DNA of 64,000 nucleotides from Herbiconiux sp. L3-i23 (GTDB lineage Bacteria; Actinomycetota; Actinomycetes; Actinomycetales; Microbacteriaceae), in contig NZ_AP025737.1 in NCBI RefSeq assembly GCF_023734115.1, positions 2,108,001 through 2,172,000 of the forward strand, read 5' to 3'. A program made the translations under genes and the position numbers. The notes below the pieces were generated by a model. It saw only the letters and a program-made list of their open reading frames with translations. It had not been told where the DNA came from and ran no database searches. This document shows positions 1-8,415 of the stretch, one piece after another. Position 1 is the stretch's first letter. The number at the start of each line of letters is the position of its first letter.

Positions 1-1973
1 CGCTCATCGCAGGGCCCTACTCGGTCGAGCGCAGCGAGCTCACCTCGTCGGACGGACGCGTCATCCCCCTCGGCGTCTTCGCCCGGGCGTCGCTCGCGAA
101 GTACGTCGACACCGACTACATCGTCGAGAAGACCCGTCAGGGCTTCGCGTTCTACGAGTCGATCTTCGGCTACCCCTACCCCTTCGAGAAGTACGACCAG
201 ATGTTCGTGCCCGAGTTCAACGCGGGTGCCATGGAGAACGCCGGCGCGGTGACCTTCACCGAGACCTACGTGTTCCGGTCGAAGGTGACCGACGCCGTCC
301 GCGAGCGCCGGGTGGTCACCATCCTGCACGAGCTCGCTCACATGTGGTTCGGCGACCTGGTGACCATGAAGTGGTGGAACGACCTGTGGCTCAACGAGTC
401 GTTCGCCGAGTACATCTCGACCCTCGCCACCGCCGAGGCCAGTGAGTGGCACGAGGCGTGGACGACGTTCGCCGCGATGGAGAAGAGCTGGGCGTACCGC
501 CAGGACCAGCTGCCCTCGACGCACCCCATCGTCGCGACCATCAACGACCTCGAGGACGTGCAGGTCAACTTCGACGGCATCACCTACGCCAAGGGCGCGT
601 CGGTGCTGAAGCAGCTCGTCGCCTGGGTGGGACGCGACGAGTTCCTGAAGGGCGTTGGCCAGTACTTCCAGAAGCACGCCTTCAAGAACACCGAGCTGAA
701 GGACCTGCTCGTCGAGCTCGAGGCGACGAGCGGCCGCGACCTCGCTCTGTGGTCGCAGCTGTGGCTCGAGACCGCCGGTGTCAATACGCTCCGCTCCGAG
801 TTCACGGTCGACGACGACGAGAACTTCACCTCCTTCGCGGTGACGCAGACCACCCCGCCCGAGTGGCCGACCCAGCGCCCCCACCGCCTCGCAATCGGCC
901 TCTACAACCTCCGCGACGGCAAGCTGGTGCGCGAGCAGCGGTTCGAGGTCGACATCGACGGCGCCCGCACCGAGCTGCCCGAGCTGGTGGGCGCGAAGCG
1001 TCCCGACCTGCTGCTGGTGAACGACGACGACCTCGCCTACGCGAAGATCCGTCTCGACGATCGCTCGCTGCTCGTCGCGATCGACCACCTCGCCGCCATC
1101 GAGTCGCCGCTCGCGCGGTCGCTCGTCTGGGGGTCCGTGTGGGACTCCACCCGCGACGCCGAGACGAGCCCCCGCGACTACGTTCGGCTCGCCCTGCGCA
1201 ACCTGGGCGCGGAGACCGAGTCGACGACGCTCCGCACGAACCTCGCGCAGCTCGTCCTGGCGGCAACGCTGTACGTCGCCCCTGAGAACCGGCCCGAGGT
1301 GCTCGCCGAGGTCGGCGACACGCTGTGGTCGCTCGCCCGGTCCGCCGAGGCGGGATCGGACGCGCAGTTCCAGTTCGTCCGCTCCTTCGCGGCGGTCGCG
1401 CACACCGACGCGCACCTCGACGTCGTCCAGTCGGTGCTCGATGAGAAGGTGGCCCTCGAGGGTCTCGACATCGACACCGACCTCGGCTGGGAGCTGCTGA
1501 TCGCCCTCGCCGCGGGTGGACGCGTCGGCGCCGCCGAGATCGACGCGGCGCTCGCGAGCGACAACACCGCGACCGGTCAGCAGTCGGCTGCGCACGCCCG
1601 CGCGGCGATGCCGACCCACGAGGCCAAGCTCGCAGCCTGGAACTCGATCGTCGAATCCGAGGGCGCGTCGAACCTGATCGTGCGCGCGACCGGCCTCGGC
1701 TTCCTCCGCGCCGCCGACCCCGACCTGCTGCGTCCGTTCGTCGAGAAGTACTTCGGCGCCCTCGACCGCCTGTGGGAGACCCGCAGCTACGCGATCGCGT
1801 CCGGCATCATCAACGGTTTCTACCCGGCGCCGCTCGCCGACCAGGAGCTCGTCGACGCCACCCGCGAGTGGCTCGAATCGCACCCCGACACGCCCGCCCT
1901 GCGCCGCCTCATCCAGGAGGACCTCGCCGGCGTCGAGCGCGCCCTCCGAGTCCAGGACCGCGACCGCGCCTGA
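1..1973 (+). CDS. pepN: Aminopeptidase N, C-terminal part (5' end outside window)
   Basis: M1-family zinc aminopeptidase that removes N-terminal residues from peptides in the cytoplasm. The reading frame is open from base 3, so the gene starts before the window; the first internal ATG is at 201. Just after it come the substrate-anchoring GAMEN motif (225-239) and the zinc site HELAH (327-341), with the third ligand Glu in NESFAEY at about 396. The ERAP1-like helical C-terminal domain follows to the TGA at 1971-1973. The catalytic residues are all present. The first roughly 200-260 residues of a normal actinobacterial PepN (about 850 aa) are missing only because of the window edge. A palindrome block begins 3 bp after the stop. 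Confidence 0.96.
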   Translation, partial: LIAGPYSVERSELTSSDGRVIPLGVFARASLAKYVDTDYIVEKTRQGFAFYESIFGYPYPFEKYDQMFVPEFNAGAMENAGAVTFTETYVFRSKVTDAVRERRVVTILHELAHMWFGDLVTMKWWNDLWLNESFAEYISTLATAEASEWHEAWTTFAAMEKSWAYRQDQLPSTHPIVATINDLEDVQVNFDGITYAKGASVLKQLVAWVGRDEFLKGVGQYFQKHAFKNTELKDLLVELEATSGRDLALWSQLWLETAGVNTLRSEFTVDDDENFTSFAVTQTTPPEWPTQRPHRLAIGLYNLRDGKLVREQRFEVDIDGARTELPELVGAKRPDLLLVNDDDLAYAKIRLDDRSLLVAIDHLAAIESPLARSLVWGSVWDSTRDAETSPRDYVRLALRNLGAETESTTLRTNLAQLVLAATLYVAPENRPEVLAEVGDTLWSLARSAEAGSDAQFQFVRSFAAVAHTDAHLDVVQSVLDEKVALEGLDIDTDLGWELLIALAAGGRVGAAEIDAALASDNTATGQQSAAHARAAMPTHEAKLAAWNSIVESEGASNLIVRATGLGFLRAADPDLLRPFVEKYFGALDRLWETRSYAIASGIINGFYPAPLADQELVDATREWLESHPDTPALRRLIQEDLAGVERALRVQDRDRA

Positions 1974-1976
1974 CCC

Positions 1977-2030
1977 ACTCGCCCACTTCACCCCGTGTCG
2001 CAGCGCCGACACAGGGTGAAGTGGGCGAGT
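1977..2030. repeat. Family A palindrome, copy A1
   Basis: Two 24-nt arms starting ACTCGCCCACTTCACC pair with one mismatch around a 6-nt loop. It lies just after the pepN stop. Related copies are at 2127-2182, 6765-6820 and, inside treY, 44650-44705. Confidence 0.9.
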
Positions 2031-2046
2031 CAGCGTCAGCACCTGC

Positions 2047-2104
2047 CGAGGTGCCCAGATCTGTCGGTGTTCGCGGTCGAACACCGACAGAACCGGGCAC
2101 CTCG
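2047..2104. repeat. Family B palindrome, copy B1
   Basis: 27-nt arms beginning CGAGGTGCCCAGATCTGTCG pair with their reverse complement around a 4-nt loop with few mismatches. It is unrelated in sequence to family A but always follows an A copy here. Confidence 0.9.
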
Positions 2105-2126
2105 TCGCGTTGAAGCGCGACGCCCC

Positions 2127-2182
2127 GACTCGCCCACTTCGCCCCGTGTCGCAGCGCTGACACGGGGTGAAGTGGGCGAGTC
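2127..2182. repeat. Family A palindrome, copy A2
   Basis: Second A copy, 150 bp downstream of A1. The arms GACTCGCCCACTTCGCC and the complementary 3' arm flank an approximately 8-nt loop. Confidence 0.9.
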
Positions 2183-2199
2183 GGCATCCCCTCGCGCCC

Positions 2200-2253
2200 A
2201 GGTGCCCAGATCTGTCGGTGTTCGCGGCCGAACACCCGCAGAACTGGGCACCT
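2200..2253. repeat. Family B palindrome, copy B2
   Basis: Second B copy, 151 bp after B1. Together with A2 it makes a direct tandem duplication of an A-B composite. The 3' arm has more mismatches than B1. Confidence 0.88.
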
Positions 2254-2382
2254 CGCTCACGTCACAACTACTCGATTCGAAGCACTTCTCGCTGGATCGG
2301 TCGTTAAGTTCCGGTTACGCAACGGATTCAGCGACCGATCCCGCGTTAGGGTGACGAAATCGATCGTGAGAAAGAGGGTGGG

Positions 2383-4026
2383 ATGCGCGACGCCGATGTG
2401 GTCTTCCGGGGCGGGGTCGTCTTCGACGGCAGCGGCTCCGCGGCCAGAAGCGGAACAGTCGCCGTGCGCGACGGACGCATCATCGCCGTCGACCGCGACC
2501 TCGATCGAGACCTCATCGGCTCGGCTACCGAGGTCGTCGACCTCGACGGCGGCATGGTGCTCCCCGGTTTCGTCGACGCCCACGTGCACCCCGTCGAGGG
2601 CGGTCTCGAGCGGCGCGCGTGCGACCTCTCGGAGGGCCACACCCGAGACCAGTACCTCGCGACCATCGAGGCCTACGCCCGCGCGCATCCCGACGCGGAG
2701 TGGATCGTCGGCGGAGGCTGGCACTCGGCCGCGTTCCCCGGCGGCACCCCACTCGCCGCCGATCTCGACCGCGTCGTCCCCGACCGACCCGTCTTCCTCT
2801 CGAACCGCGACCACCACGGCGCCTGGGTCAACTCCGCCGCCCTGAAGCGGGCCGGCCTCGACCGCGACACCCCCGACCCCGACGACGGCCGGCTCGAGCG
2901 GGACGCCGACGGCAACCCCTCCGGCACCCTCCACGAGGGCGCCCGCCTGCTCGTGCACGACCTCATCCCCCGCGTCACCGACGAGGAGAACCGGCTCGGC
3001 CTGCTCGAGGGCCAGCGCTACCTGCACTCGTTCGGCGTCACCTCCTGGCAGGACGCCATCGTCGGCGAATACGGCAGCCACACCGACACCGGCGATGTCT
3101 ACCTCGCCGCCGCGCAGAGCGGCGAGCTGACCGCCCGCGTGGTCGCCGCACTCTGGTGGGACCGGCACTCAGGGCTCGAGCAGCTCGACCATCTCCGCGC
3201 CCGTCGGGCTGCGCTGCGGCACGAGAAGTTCGTCGCGACGAGCGTCAAGATCATGCAGGACGGTATCCCCGAGAACCGCACCGCTGCGCTGCTCGACCCC
3301 TACCTCGCACCGGGATGCACATGCGGCACCGAGCGCGGGCTCGCCTTCCTCGAGCGGGACGAGCTGATCGCCGCGGTGCACGCTCTCGACGCGGACGACT
3401 TCCAGGTGCACGTCCACGCGATCGGCGACCGGGCGGTGCGCGACGCGCTCGACGCGTTCGAGTCCGTGCCCGACCGGCTCCGGCCCGGCGCCCCGCTGCA
3501 TCACATCGCCCACCTGCAGATCGTGCATCCCGACGATGTCGCCCGCTTCGCCACGATCGGGGTGGCCGCGAACATGCAGGCGCTCTGGGCGACCTTCGAG
3601 CCGCAGATGGTGGAGCTGAACCTCCCCTCACTGGGACCGGAACGCGCAGCCTGGCAGTACCCCTTCGCGGGGATCGCCCGCTCGGGCGCGCTGCTGTGCG
3701 CCGGCTCCGACTGGCCCGTCACCACCCCAGACCCGTGGGCCGCCCTGCACGTCGCCGTCAACCGGCGCCTGCCCGAGGGCGACCCCGACTTCGATCCCCG
3801 CCCCTTCTACCCGGAGCAGGCGCTCGACCTCGGCACCGCACTGAAGGCCTACACGGCCGGCTCGGCGCGCATCAACTCGTTGAACGGCACCGGCACCATC
3901 GCCGTCGGAGCCGTCGCCGACCTCGTCGTCGTGGACCGCGATCCGTTCGCGGGCCCGGCCGACGAGATCGCCTCGACCACCACCTCGTCGACGTGGGTCG
4001 GCGGGCAGCGGGTCTACGGCGACTGA
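2383..4026 (+). CDS. Amidohydrolase family protein (YtcJ-type)
   Basis: Metal-dependent hydrolase of the amidohydrolase superfamily, 547 aa, close in size to YtcJ-like amidohydrolase_3 proteins. The N-terminal beta domain (residues 1-50) leads into the metal motif FVDAHVHP (about 63-70). Other metal or catalytic positions include the HVHAIGDRAV stretch (about 345) and the CAGSDWPV stretch (about 440) near the C-terminus. The ATG at 2383 has an upstream GAGGGTGGG. It is the first gene of a run with a polar amino-acid ABC importer 52 bp downstream, so the substrate may be an amidated or acylated amino acid brought in by that importer; this is inference. The exact substrate cannot be read from sequence. 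Confidence 0.9.
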   Translation: MRDADVVFRGGVVFDGSGSAARSGTVAVRDGRIIAVDRDLDRDLIGSATEVVDLDGGMVLPGFVDAHVHPVEGGLERRACDLSEGHTRDQYLATIEAYARAHPDAEWIVGGGWHSAAFPGGTPLAADLDRVVPDRPVFLSNRDHHGAWVNSAALKRAGLDRDTPDPDDGRLERDADGNPSGTLHEGARLLVHDLIPRVTDEENRLGLLEGQRYLHSFGVTSWQDAIVGEYGSHTDTGDVYLAAAQSGELTARVVAALWWDRHSGLEQLDHLRARRAALRHEKFVATSVKIMQDGIPENRTAALLDPYLAPGCTCGTERGLAFLERDELIAAVHALDADDFQVHVHAIGDRAVRDALDAFESVPDRLRPGAPLHHIAHLQIVHPDDVARFATIGVAANMQALWATFEPQMVELNLPSLGPERAAWQYPFAGIARSGALLCAGSDWPVTTPDPWAALHVAVNRRLPEGDPDFDPRPFYPEQALDLGTALKAYTAGSARINSLNGTGTIAVGAVADLVVVDRDPFAGPADEIASTTTSSTWVGGQRVYGD

Positions 4027-4078
4027 TCCTCCCTCCACACCTGCAGATCGACCAAGAAAGCGAAGACACAGAAGAACC

Positions 4079-4978
4079 ATGCGCGCACGCAGATTCCTCC
4101 TCCCCGCGGCCCTGATGGTGGGCGCCCTCGCCCTCACCGGATGCGTCAACAACGAAGTGGCGACCCCTGATTCGGACTCGGACGGCTCCGCGCCCGCGAT
4201 CGCGGTCGACGACGCGGCCGCGGCGCTGCTGCCTGACGACATCGTCGAGGCGGGCGTGCTCGAGATCGGCACCGACGCCACCTATGCGCCCAACGAGTTC
4301 AAGGACGCCGACGGCAACCCGGTGGGTTGGGAGATCGAACTGGCCGACGCGATGGCCGCGAAGCTGGGGCTGACCACCAATTACAACATCGCCAAGTTCG
4401 ACAACATCCTGCCCGCCGTGATCGGCGCGAAGTACGACCTCGGCCTGTCGTCGTTCTTCGACACGCTCGAGCGTCAGGAGCAGGTCGACATGGTCGACTA
4501 CTACACCGCCGGCATCCAGTGGGCGACGCCCGCCGGCACCACCGTCGACCCCGACGACGCGTGCGGCCTGACCGTCGCCGTGCAGAACGGCACCACCCAG
4601 GCGCTCGACGACGTGCCCGCGAAGTCGCAGGCCTGCGTCGACGCCGGCAAGGCCGCGATCGAGATCCTCGGCTACGACACCCAGGACGACGCCACCGCCG
4701 CGGTGACGCTCGGCCGCGCCGACGCGATGACCGCCGACTCCCCCGTCATCCAGTACGCGGTCAAGCAGAGCGGCGGCAAGCTCGAGCTGTCGGGCGACGT
4801 CTACTCGGTCTTCCTCTACGGCATGCCCGTGCAGAAGGACCGCGGCACCCTCGCCGAGGCGCTGCAGGCGTCGCTGCAGTCGCTGATGGACGACGGCACC
4901 TACAGCGAGATCCTCAGCAAGTGGGGCGTCGAGACCGGCGCGATCGACTCGATCGACATCAACGGCGCCACGGAGTAA
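4079..4978 (+). CDS. Amino-acid ABC transporter substrate-binding lipoprotein
   Basis: Extracytoplasmic solute-binding protein, 299 aa, of the SBP family 3 (polar amino acids). A lipoprotein signal peptide ends in the lipobox LTGC with Cys22 as the predicted lipidated residue. The mature part begins with a low-complexity acidic/Ala linker, then the family 3 fold with IGTDATYAPNEF and a GWEIELADAMA segment typical of this family. It delivers the ligand to the permease encoded 2 bp downstream. Ligand specificity is unknown; the neighbouring amidohydrolase suggests a modified amino acid. The ATG at 4079 directly precedes the signal peptide. Confidence 0.94.
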   Translation: MRARRFLLPAALMVGALALTGCVNNEVATPDSDSDGSAPAIAVDDAAAALLPDDIVEAGVLEIGTDATYAPNEFKDADGNPVGWEIELADAMAAKLGLTTNYNIAKFDNILPAVIGAKYDLGLSSFFDTLERQEQVDMVDYYTAGIQWATPAGTTVDPDDACGLTVAVQNGTTQALDDVPAKSQACVDAGKAAIEILGYDTQDDATAAVTLGRADAMTADSPVIQYAVKQSGGKLELSGDVYSVFLYGMPVQKDRGTLAEALQASLQSLMDDGTYSEILSKWGVETGAIDSIDINGATE

Positions 4979-4980
4979 CA

Positions 4981-5979
4981 GTGACCTCACACACCGCGGG
5001 GCCGGCCACCGAGCCGGCCCCCGGGCTCCAGCCCATCCGCGCGGTGCCACTGCGGCACCCGTGGCGCAACCTGATCGGCGTCGTGCTGATCATCCTGATC
5101 GCGGCGTTCGTCTGGGACGCCGCCGTCAATCGCACCGCGTACGACTGGCCCTCGGTCGGCAAGTACCTCTTCGACCGCCGCATCTCCGAGGCCGCGCTCG
5201 TCACGGTGCAGCTGACCGTGTACTCGATGATCGGCGCGATCGTGCTCGGCGTGCTGCTCGCCGTGATGCGCCTGTCGCCGAACCCGATCCTCAAGTCGAT
5301 CGCGTGGGCGTACATCTGGATCTTCCGCGGCACTCCGGTCTACGTGCAGCTCGTGTTCTGGGGCCTGCTCTCGACCATCTACCCGACCCTCGACATCGGA
5401 TTGCCGTTCCTGCCGCCGATCGCGCAGCTGCCGACGGACCAGGCGCTCAACACGTTCTGGATCGCCGTCATCGGGCTCGCGCTCAACGAGGCCGCCTACA
5501 TGTCCGAGATCGTGCGCGCCGGCATCCTCTCGGTCGACCGCGGCCAGGAGGAGGCGGCGACGGCGCTCGGCATGAACTGGGGTCTGACGATGCGGCGGAT
5601 CATCATCCCGCAGGCGATGCGCATCATCATCCCGCCGACCGGCAACGAGGTGATCTCGATGCTGAAGACCACGTCGCTGGTGACCGCGGTGCCGTTCACC
5701 CTCGACCTCTACACGCGGTCCCGCGACATCTCGGCCGAGACGTTCAACCCGATTCCGCTGCTCATCGTGGCGTCGCTCTGGTATCTCGCGATCACGTCGG
5801 TGCTGATGGTCGGCCAGTTCTACCTCGAGAAGCGGTTCGCCCGCGGCATCGACCGGGTCGACGTCCGAAAGGGCGCGCGGCTGCCGCAGGGCGACGCGCC
5901 GACCGCCTCCACCGTCGTCAACACCGGCGACATGACCACCGGTGATTCCGCCCCGAGCGAGACGAAGGAAGGCCGATGA
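4981..5979 (+). CDS. Amino-acid ABC transporter permease (HisMQ family)
   Basis: Integral membrane subunit of the polar amino-acid importer, 332 aa. I place the start at GTG 4981: it lies 2 bp after the preceding stop and the GGAG of the preceding gene's last codons (4972-4975) is well spaced as ribosome-binding site. The same frame is open further upstream, but that is only a shadow of the binding-protein gene. An N-terminal extension and membrane segment precede the conserved permease core, which has the coupling loop [20 protein letters not shown] around residues 185-205. The last codons overlap the ATPase gene by 4 bp. Confidence 0.94.
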   Translation: MTSHTAGPATEPAPGLQPIRAVPLRHPWRNLIGVVLIILIAAFVWDAAVNRTAYDWPSVGKYLFDRRISEAALVTVQLTVYSMIGAIVLGVLLAVMRLSPNPILKSIAWAYIWIFRGTPVYVQLVFWGLLSTIYPTLDIGLPFLPPIAQLPTDQALNTFWIAVIGLALNEAAYMSEIVRAGILSVDRGQEEAATALGMNWGLTMRRIIIPQAMRIIIPPTGNEVISMLKTTSLVTAVPFTLDLYTRSRDISAETFNPIPLLIVASLWYLAITSVLMVGQFYLEKRFARGIDRVDVRKGARLPQGDAPTASTVVNTGDMTTGDSAPSETKEGR

Positions 5980-6755
5980 GCGCCGCAGCCTCCCCTGTTC
6001 CCATGGTGCGGGCCGAGCACCTGTTCAAGAAGTACGGCTCGAACGTGGTGCTCACCGACGTGTCGCTCGAGGTCGCCGCGGGCGAGGTGCTCTGCGTCAT
6101 CGGCCCGTCGGGGTCGGGCAAGAGCACGTTCCTGCGCTGCATCAACCACCTCGAGAAGATCGACGGCGGACGGCTCGAGGTGGACGGCGAGCTCGTCGGC
6201 TACCGCGAGAAGGGCGGTGCACTCCACGAGCTGCACGCGAAGGACGCGGCACGGCAGCGCCGGGACATCGGCATGGTGTTCCAGCGCTTCAATCTGTTCC
6301 CGCATCTCACCGTGCTCGAGAACGTGATCGAGGCGCCGATCCGCGTGAAGCGGCAGTCGAAGCAGGCCGCGATGGAGCGCGCCCGCGCACTGCTCGACCG
6401 GGTGGGGCTCGCCGACAAGATCGACAGCTACCCCGGGCACCTCTCGGGCGGGCAGCAGCAGCGCGTCGCGATCGCGCGGGCGCTCGCGATGGACCCGAAG
6501 CTGATGCTCTTCGACGAGCCGACCTCGGCGCTCGACCCCGAGCTGGTGGGCGAGGTGCTCGATGTGATGAAGGGTCTCGCCGCCGACGGGATGACGATGA
6601 TCGTCGTGACCCACGAGATGGGCTTCGCGCGCGAGGTCGCCGATTCGCTCGTCTTCATGGATCAGGGCCGCATCGTCGAGAGCGGCGCCCCGCGGGACGT
6701 GCTCGCGAACGCCGCGCACGAGCGCACCCGCGCCTTCCTGTCGAAGGTGCTGTAG
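5976..6755 (+). CDS. Amino-acid ABC transporter ATP-binding protein
   Basis: ATPase of the polar amino-acid importer (GlnQ/HisP type), 259 aa. It has Walker [10 protein letters not shown] (about residues 44-52), the Q-loop in [12 protein letters not shown], the signature LSGGQQQR (about 160), Walker [14 protein letters not shown] and the switch His in VTHEM. Its ATG overlaps the permease stop (ATGA), so translation is probably coupled. It closes the four-gene amidohydrolase/ABC operon; a family A palindrome follows 9 bp after the stop and may serve as the transcript 3' end. Confidence 0.96.
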   Translation: MSAAASPVPMVRAEHLFKKYGSNVVLTDVSLEVAAGEVLCVIGPSGSGKSTFLRCINHLEKIDGGRLEVDGELVGYREKGGALHELHAKDAARQRRDIGMVFQRFNLFPHLTVLENVIEAPIRVKRQSKQAAMERARALLDRVGLADKIDSYPGHLSGGQQQRVAIARALAMDPKLMLFDEPTSALDPELVGEVLDVMKGLAADGMTMIVVTHEMGFAREVADSLVFMDQGRIVESGAPRDVLANAAHERTRAFLSKVL

Positions 6756-6764
6756 CTGCCGCTC

Positions 6765-6820
6765 GACTCGCCCACTTCACCCTGTGTTCCGGCCTCGGAA
6801 CGGGGCGAAGTGGGCGAGTC
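6765..6820. repeat. Family A palindrome, copy A3
   Basis: Arms starting GACTCGCCCACTTCACCC pair with the 3' arm ending GAAGTGGGCGAGTC; the loop is short and the inner stem has a few mismatches. It sits alone, without a B partner, between the ABC operon and the leaderless start of the mechanosensitive channel gene. Confidence 0.88.
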
Positions 6821-6882
6821 AGCGCCCCGCCGACGCGCCGCCCAGCCGGCGGGGAGGCCGTCGCGGCTAAAATCTTCGGCCT

Positions 6883-7905
6883 ATGGATTTGGACGCATTC
6901 TTCGAGACAGGCCTCGGCCAGGCGGTCGGCAACGCCATCAGCGTGGTCGTCATCATCGTCGTCGCGATCCTCGTCAGGGTCGCTCTGCACTTCGTCATCA
7001 AGGGCGTCGTCGACCGCGTCGTCAACGGTGTCAAGCGCCGGCAGCGGGTCGATGACACGCAGGCTCTCGCCGCATCGCCCGTCGCGGCGGTGCGCACGGT
7101 GCAGCGCGCGAGGACCCTCGGCGACGTGCTCAACAACATCGTCACCGTCACCATCACGGCGGTGGCGCTGCTCGCGATCATCACCACGATCGCCCCGAAC
7201 ATCACAGGCTCGTTCGCGCTGATCACCGCCGCGCTCGGTGCCGGTCTCGGTTTCGGCGCCCAGAACATCGTCAAGGACGTGCTCAACGGCCTGTTCATGG
7301 TGATCGAGGATCAGCTCGGTGTCGGCGACGTCGTCGACACCGGTCAGGCCACCGGCGTGGTCGAGAGCGTCGCGATCCGCATCACCCAGATCCGCGACGT
7401 GAACGGCACCCTCTGGTACGTGCGCAACGGCGAGATCACCCGCGTCGGCAACATGTCGCAGGGCTGGGCCCGCGTCATCATCGACCTCGCGGTGCCGTAC
7501 GACGCCGACGTGCAGGCGGTGCAGCAGCGGATGCTTGAGACCGCCGAATCGCTCGCGGACGAACCGAAGTGGCGGCCGAGCGTGATGGAGAAGCCCGAGA
7601 TCTGGGGTCTCGAGTCGATCTCCTCCGAGGCGGTCGTCATGCGCGTCGTGATCAAGACCCGCACGTCGGCGCGCGACGACGTGGCCCGCGAGCTGCGGAT
7701 GCGGCTGAAGGAGTCGCTCGACGACATGGGCGTCAAGCTGCCCTCGCTCAACACCGTCGTGCTGTCGGGCATGGAGGGGGCCGCGAGCGTCCGGGGAGCG
7801 CGTCCGCCGCGCACCAACTCGGTGCCGACGATCCCCCGCGCAGCGCAGGCACCGAAGAAGCCCCGCGCCCCCCGCAAGCCGAAGGATCCGGGCACGGCAG
7901 AATGA
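6883..7905 (+). CDS. Mechanosensitive ion channel family protein (MscS type)
   Basis: Small-conductance mechanosensitive channel homologue that releases solutes on hypo-osmotic shock, 340 aa. There are membrane segments near residues 10-40 and 80-105, then the pore helix region rich in Gly/Ala (FALITAALGAGLGFGAQNIVKD, about 108-129), followed by the MscS beta domain with DQLGVGDVVDTG. The C-terminal 45 residues are basic and Pro-rich and probably unstructured. TAAAAT at 6868-6873 lies 9 nt upstream of the ATG and no Shine-Dalgarno is visible, so the mRNA may be leaderless. It overlaps the globin gene by 4 bp. Confidence 0.94.
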   Translation: MDLDAFFETGLGQAVGNAISVVVIIVVAILVRVALHFVIKGVVDRVVNGVKRRQRVDDTQALAASPVAAVRTVQRARTLGDVLNNIVTVTITAVALLAIITTIAPNITGSFALITAALGAGLGFGAQNIVKDVLNGLFMVIEDQLGVGDVVDTGQATGVVESVAIRITQIRDVNGTLWYVRNGEITRVGNMSQGWARVIIDLAVPYDADVQAVQQRMLETAESLADEPKWRPSVMEKPEIWGLESISSEAVVMRVVIKTRTSARDDVARELRMRLKESLDDMGVKLPSLNTVVLSGMEGAASVRGARPPRTNSVPTIPRAAQAPKKPRAPRKPKDPGTAE

Positions 7906-8375
7906 GCGTCGTGCCAGAAACGCCCGCCGACTCCCCCGCGCCCGCCTCGGGAGCGACCCCGATGACGTTGCGCTCCTCTCCCGGAGGCGACGCGGTGGGC
8001 GGCAACTTCTACGACCAGATCGGCGGCCGGCCGACGTTCGAGAAGCTCGTGCGCGAGTTCTACCGGGGTGTCGCGTCCGATCCGGTGCTCCTCTCGCTGT
8101 ACCCGGAGAAGGACCTCGAGCCGGCGATCCAGCGCCTCACCGGCTTCCTCGAGCAGTACTGGGGCGGGCCGACCACCTACAGCCAGCAGCGTGGGCATCC
8201 CCGACTTCGCATGCGGCACAACGTCTTCCGCATCAATCCCGATCAGCGCGACCGCTGGCTGAGGCACATGCGAGTGGCGGTCGACAGCCTCGACCTCCCG
8301 CCGCTTCAGGACGCGACCCTCTGGGCGTACCTCGAGCGCGCGGCGCACGCGATGGTGAACACCTTCGAGGACTGA
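7902..8375 (+). CDS. Truncated haemoglobin (group II globin)
   Basis: Single-domain truncated globin that binds O2 or NO through haem, 157 aa. The globin part starts at about residue 35 with FYDQIGG. It shows the B10 Tyr in REFYRG, the proximal His in MRHNVF (about 108) and the G8 Trp in DRWLRHM, all features of group II (TrHbO). I use the ATG at 7902 because it overlaps the preceding stop (ATGA). That leaves a 30-residue Pro/Ser-rich leader; GTG 7911 or ATG 7962 are alternatives giving a more typical length. Coupling with an osmotic channel is unexplained. Confidence 0.9.
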   Translation: MSVVPETPADSPAPASGATPMTLRSSPGGDAVGGNFYDQIGGRPTFEKLVREFYRGVASDPVLLSLYPEKDLEPAIQRLTGFLEQYWGGPTTYSQQRGHPRLRMRHNVFRINPDQRDRWLRHMRVAVDSLDLPPLQDATLWAYLERAAHAMVNTFED

Positions 8376-8415
8376 CCCCGCGCCGCAATAGGGTGTCCCG
8401 TGACGAGGAGGTCAC

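Larger units (their letters stand above)
1974..2382. other. Intergenic region with tandem palindrome block
   Basis: Gap of 409 bp without a gene. It holds two copies of a composite unit, A1-B1 and A2-B2, about 150 bp apart (listed separately). It is followed by about 130 bp that must contain the promoter of the amidohydrolase operon. I see no credible ORF; the short ORFs here simply read through the palindromes. Confidence 0.8.
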
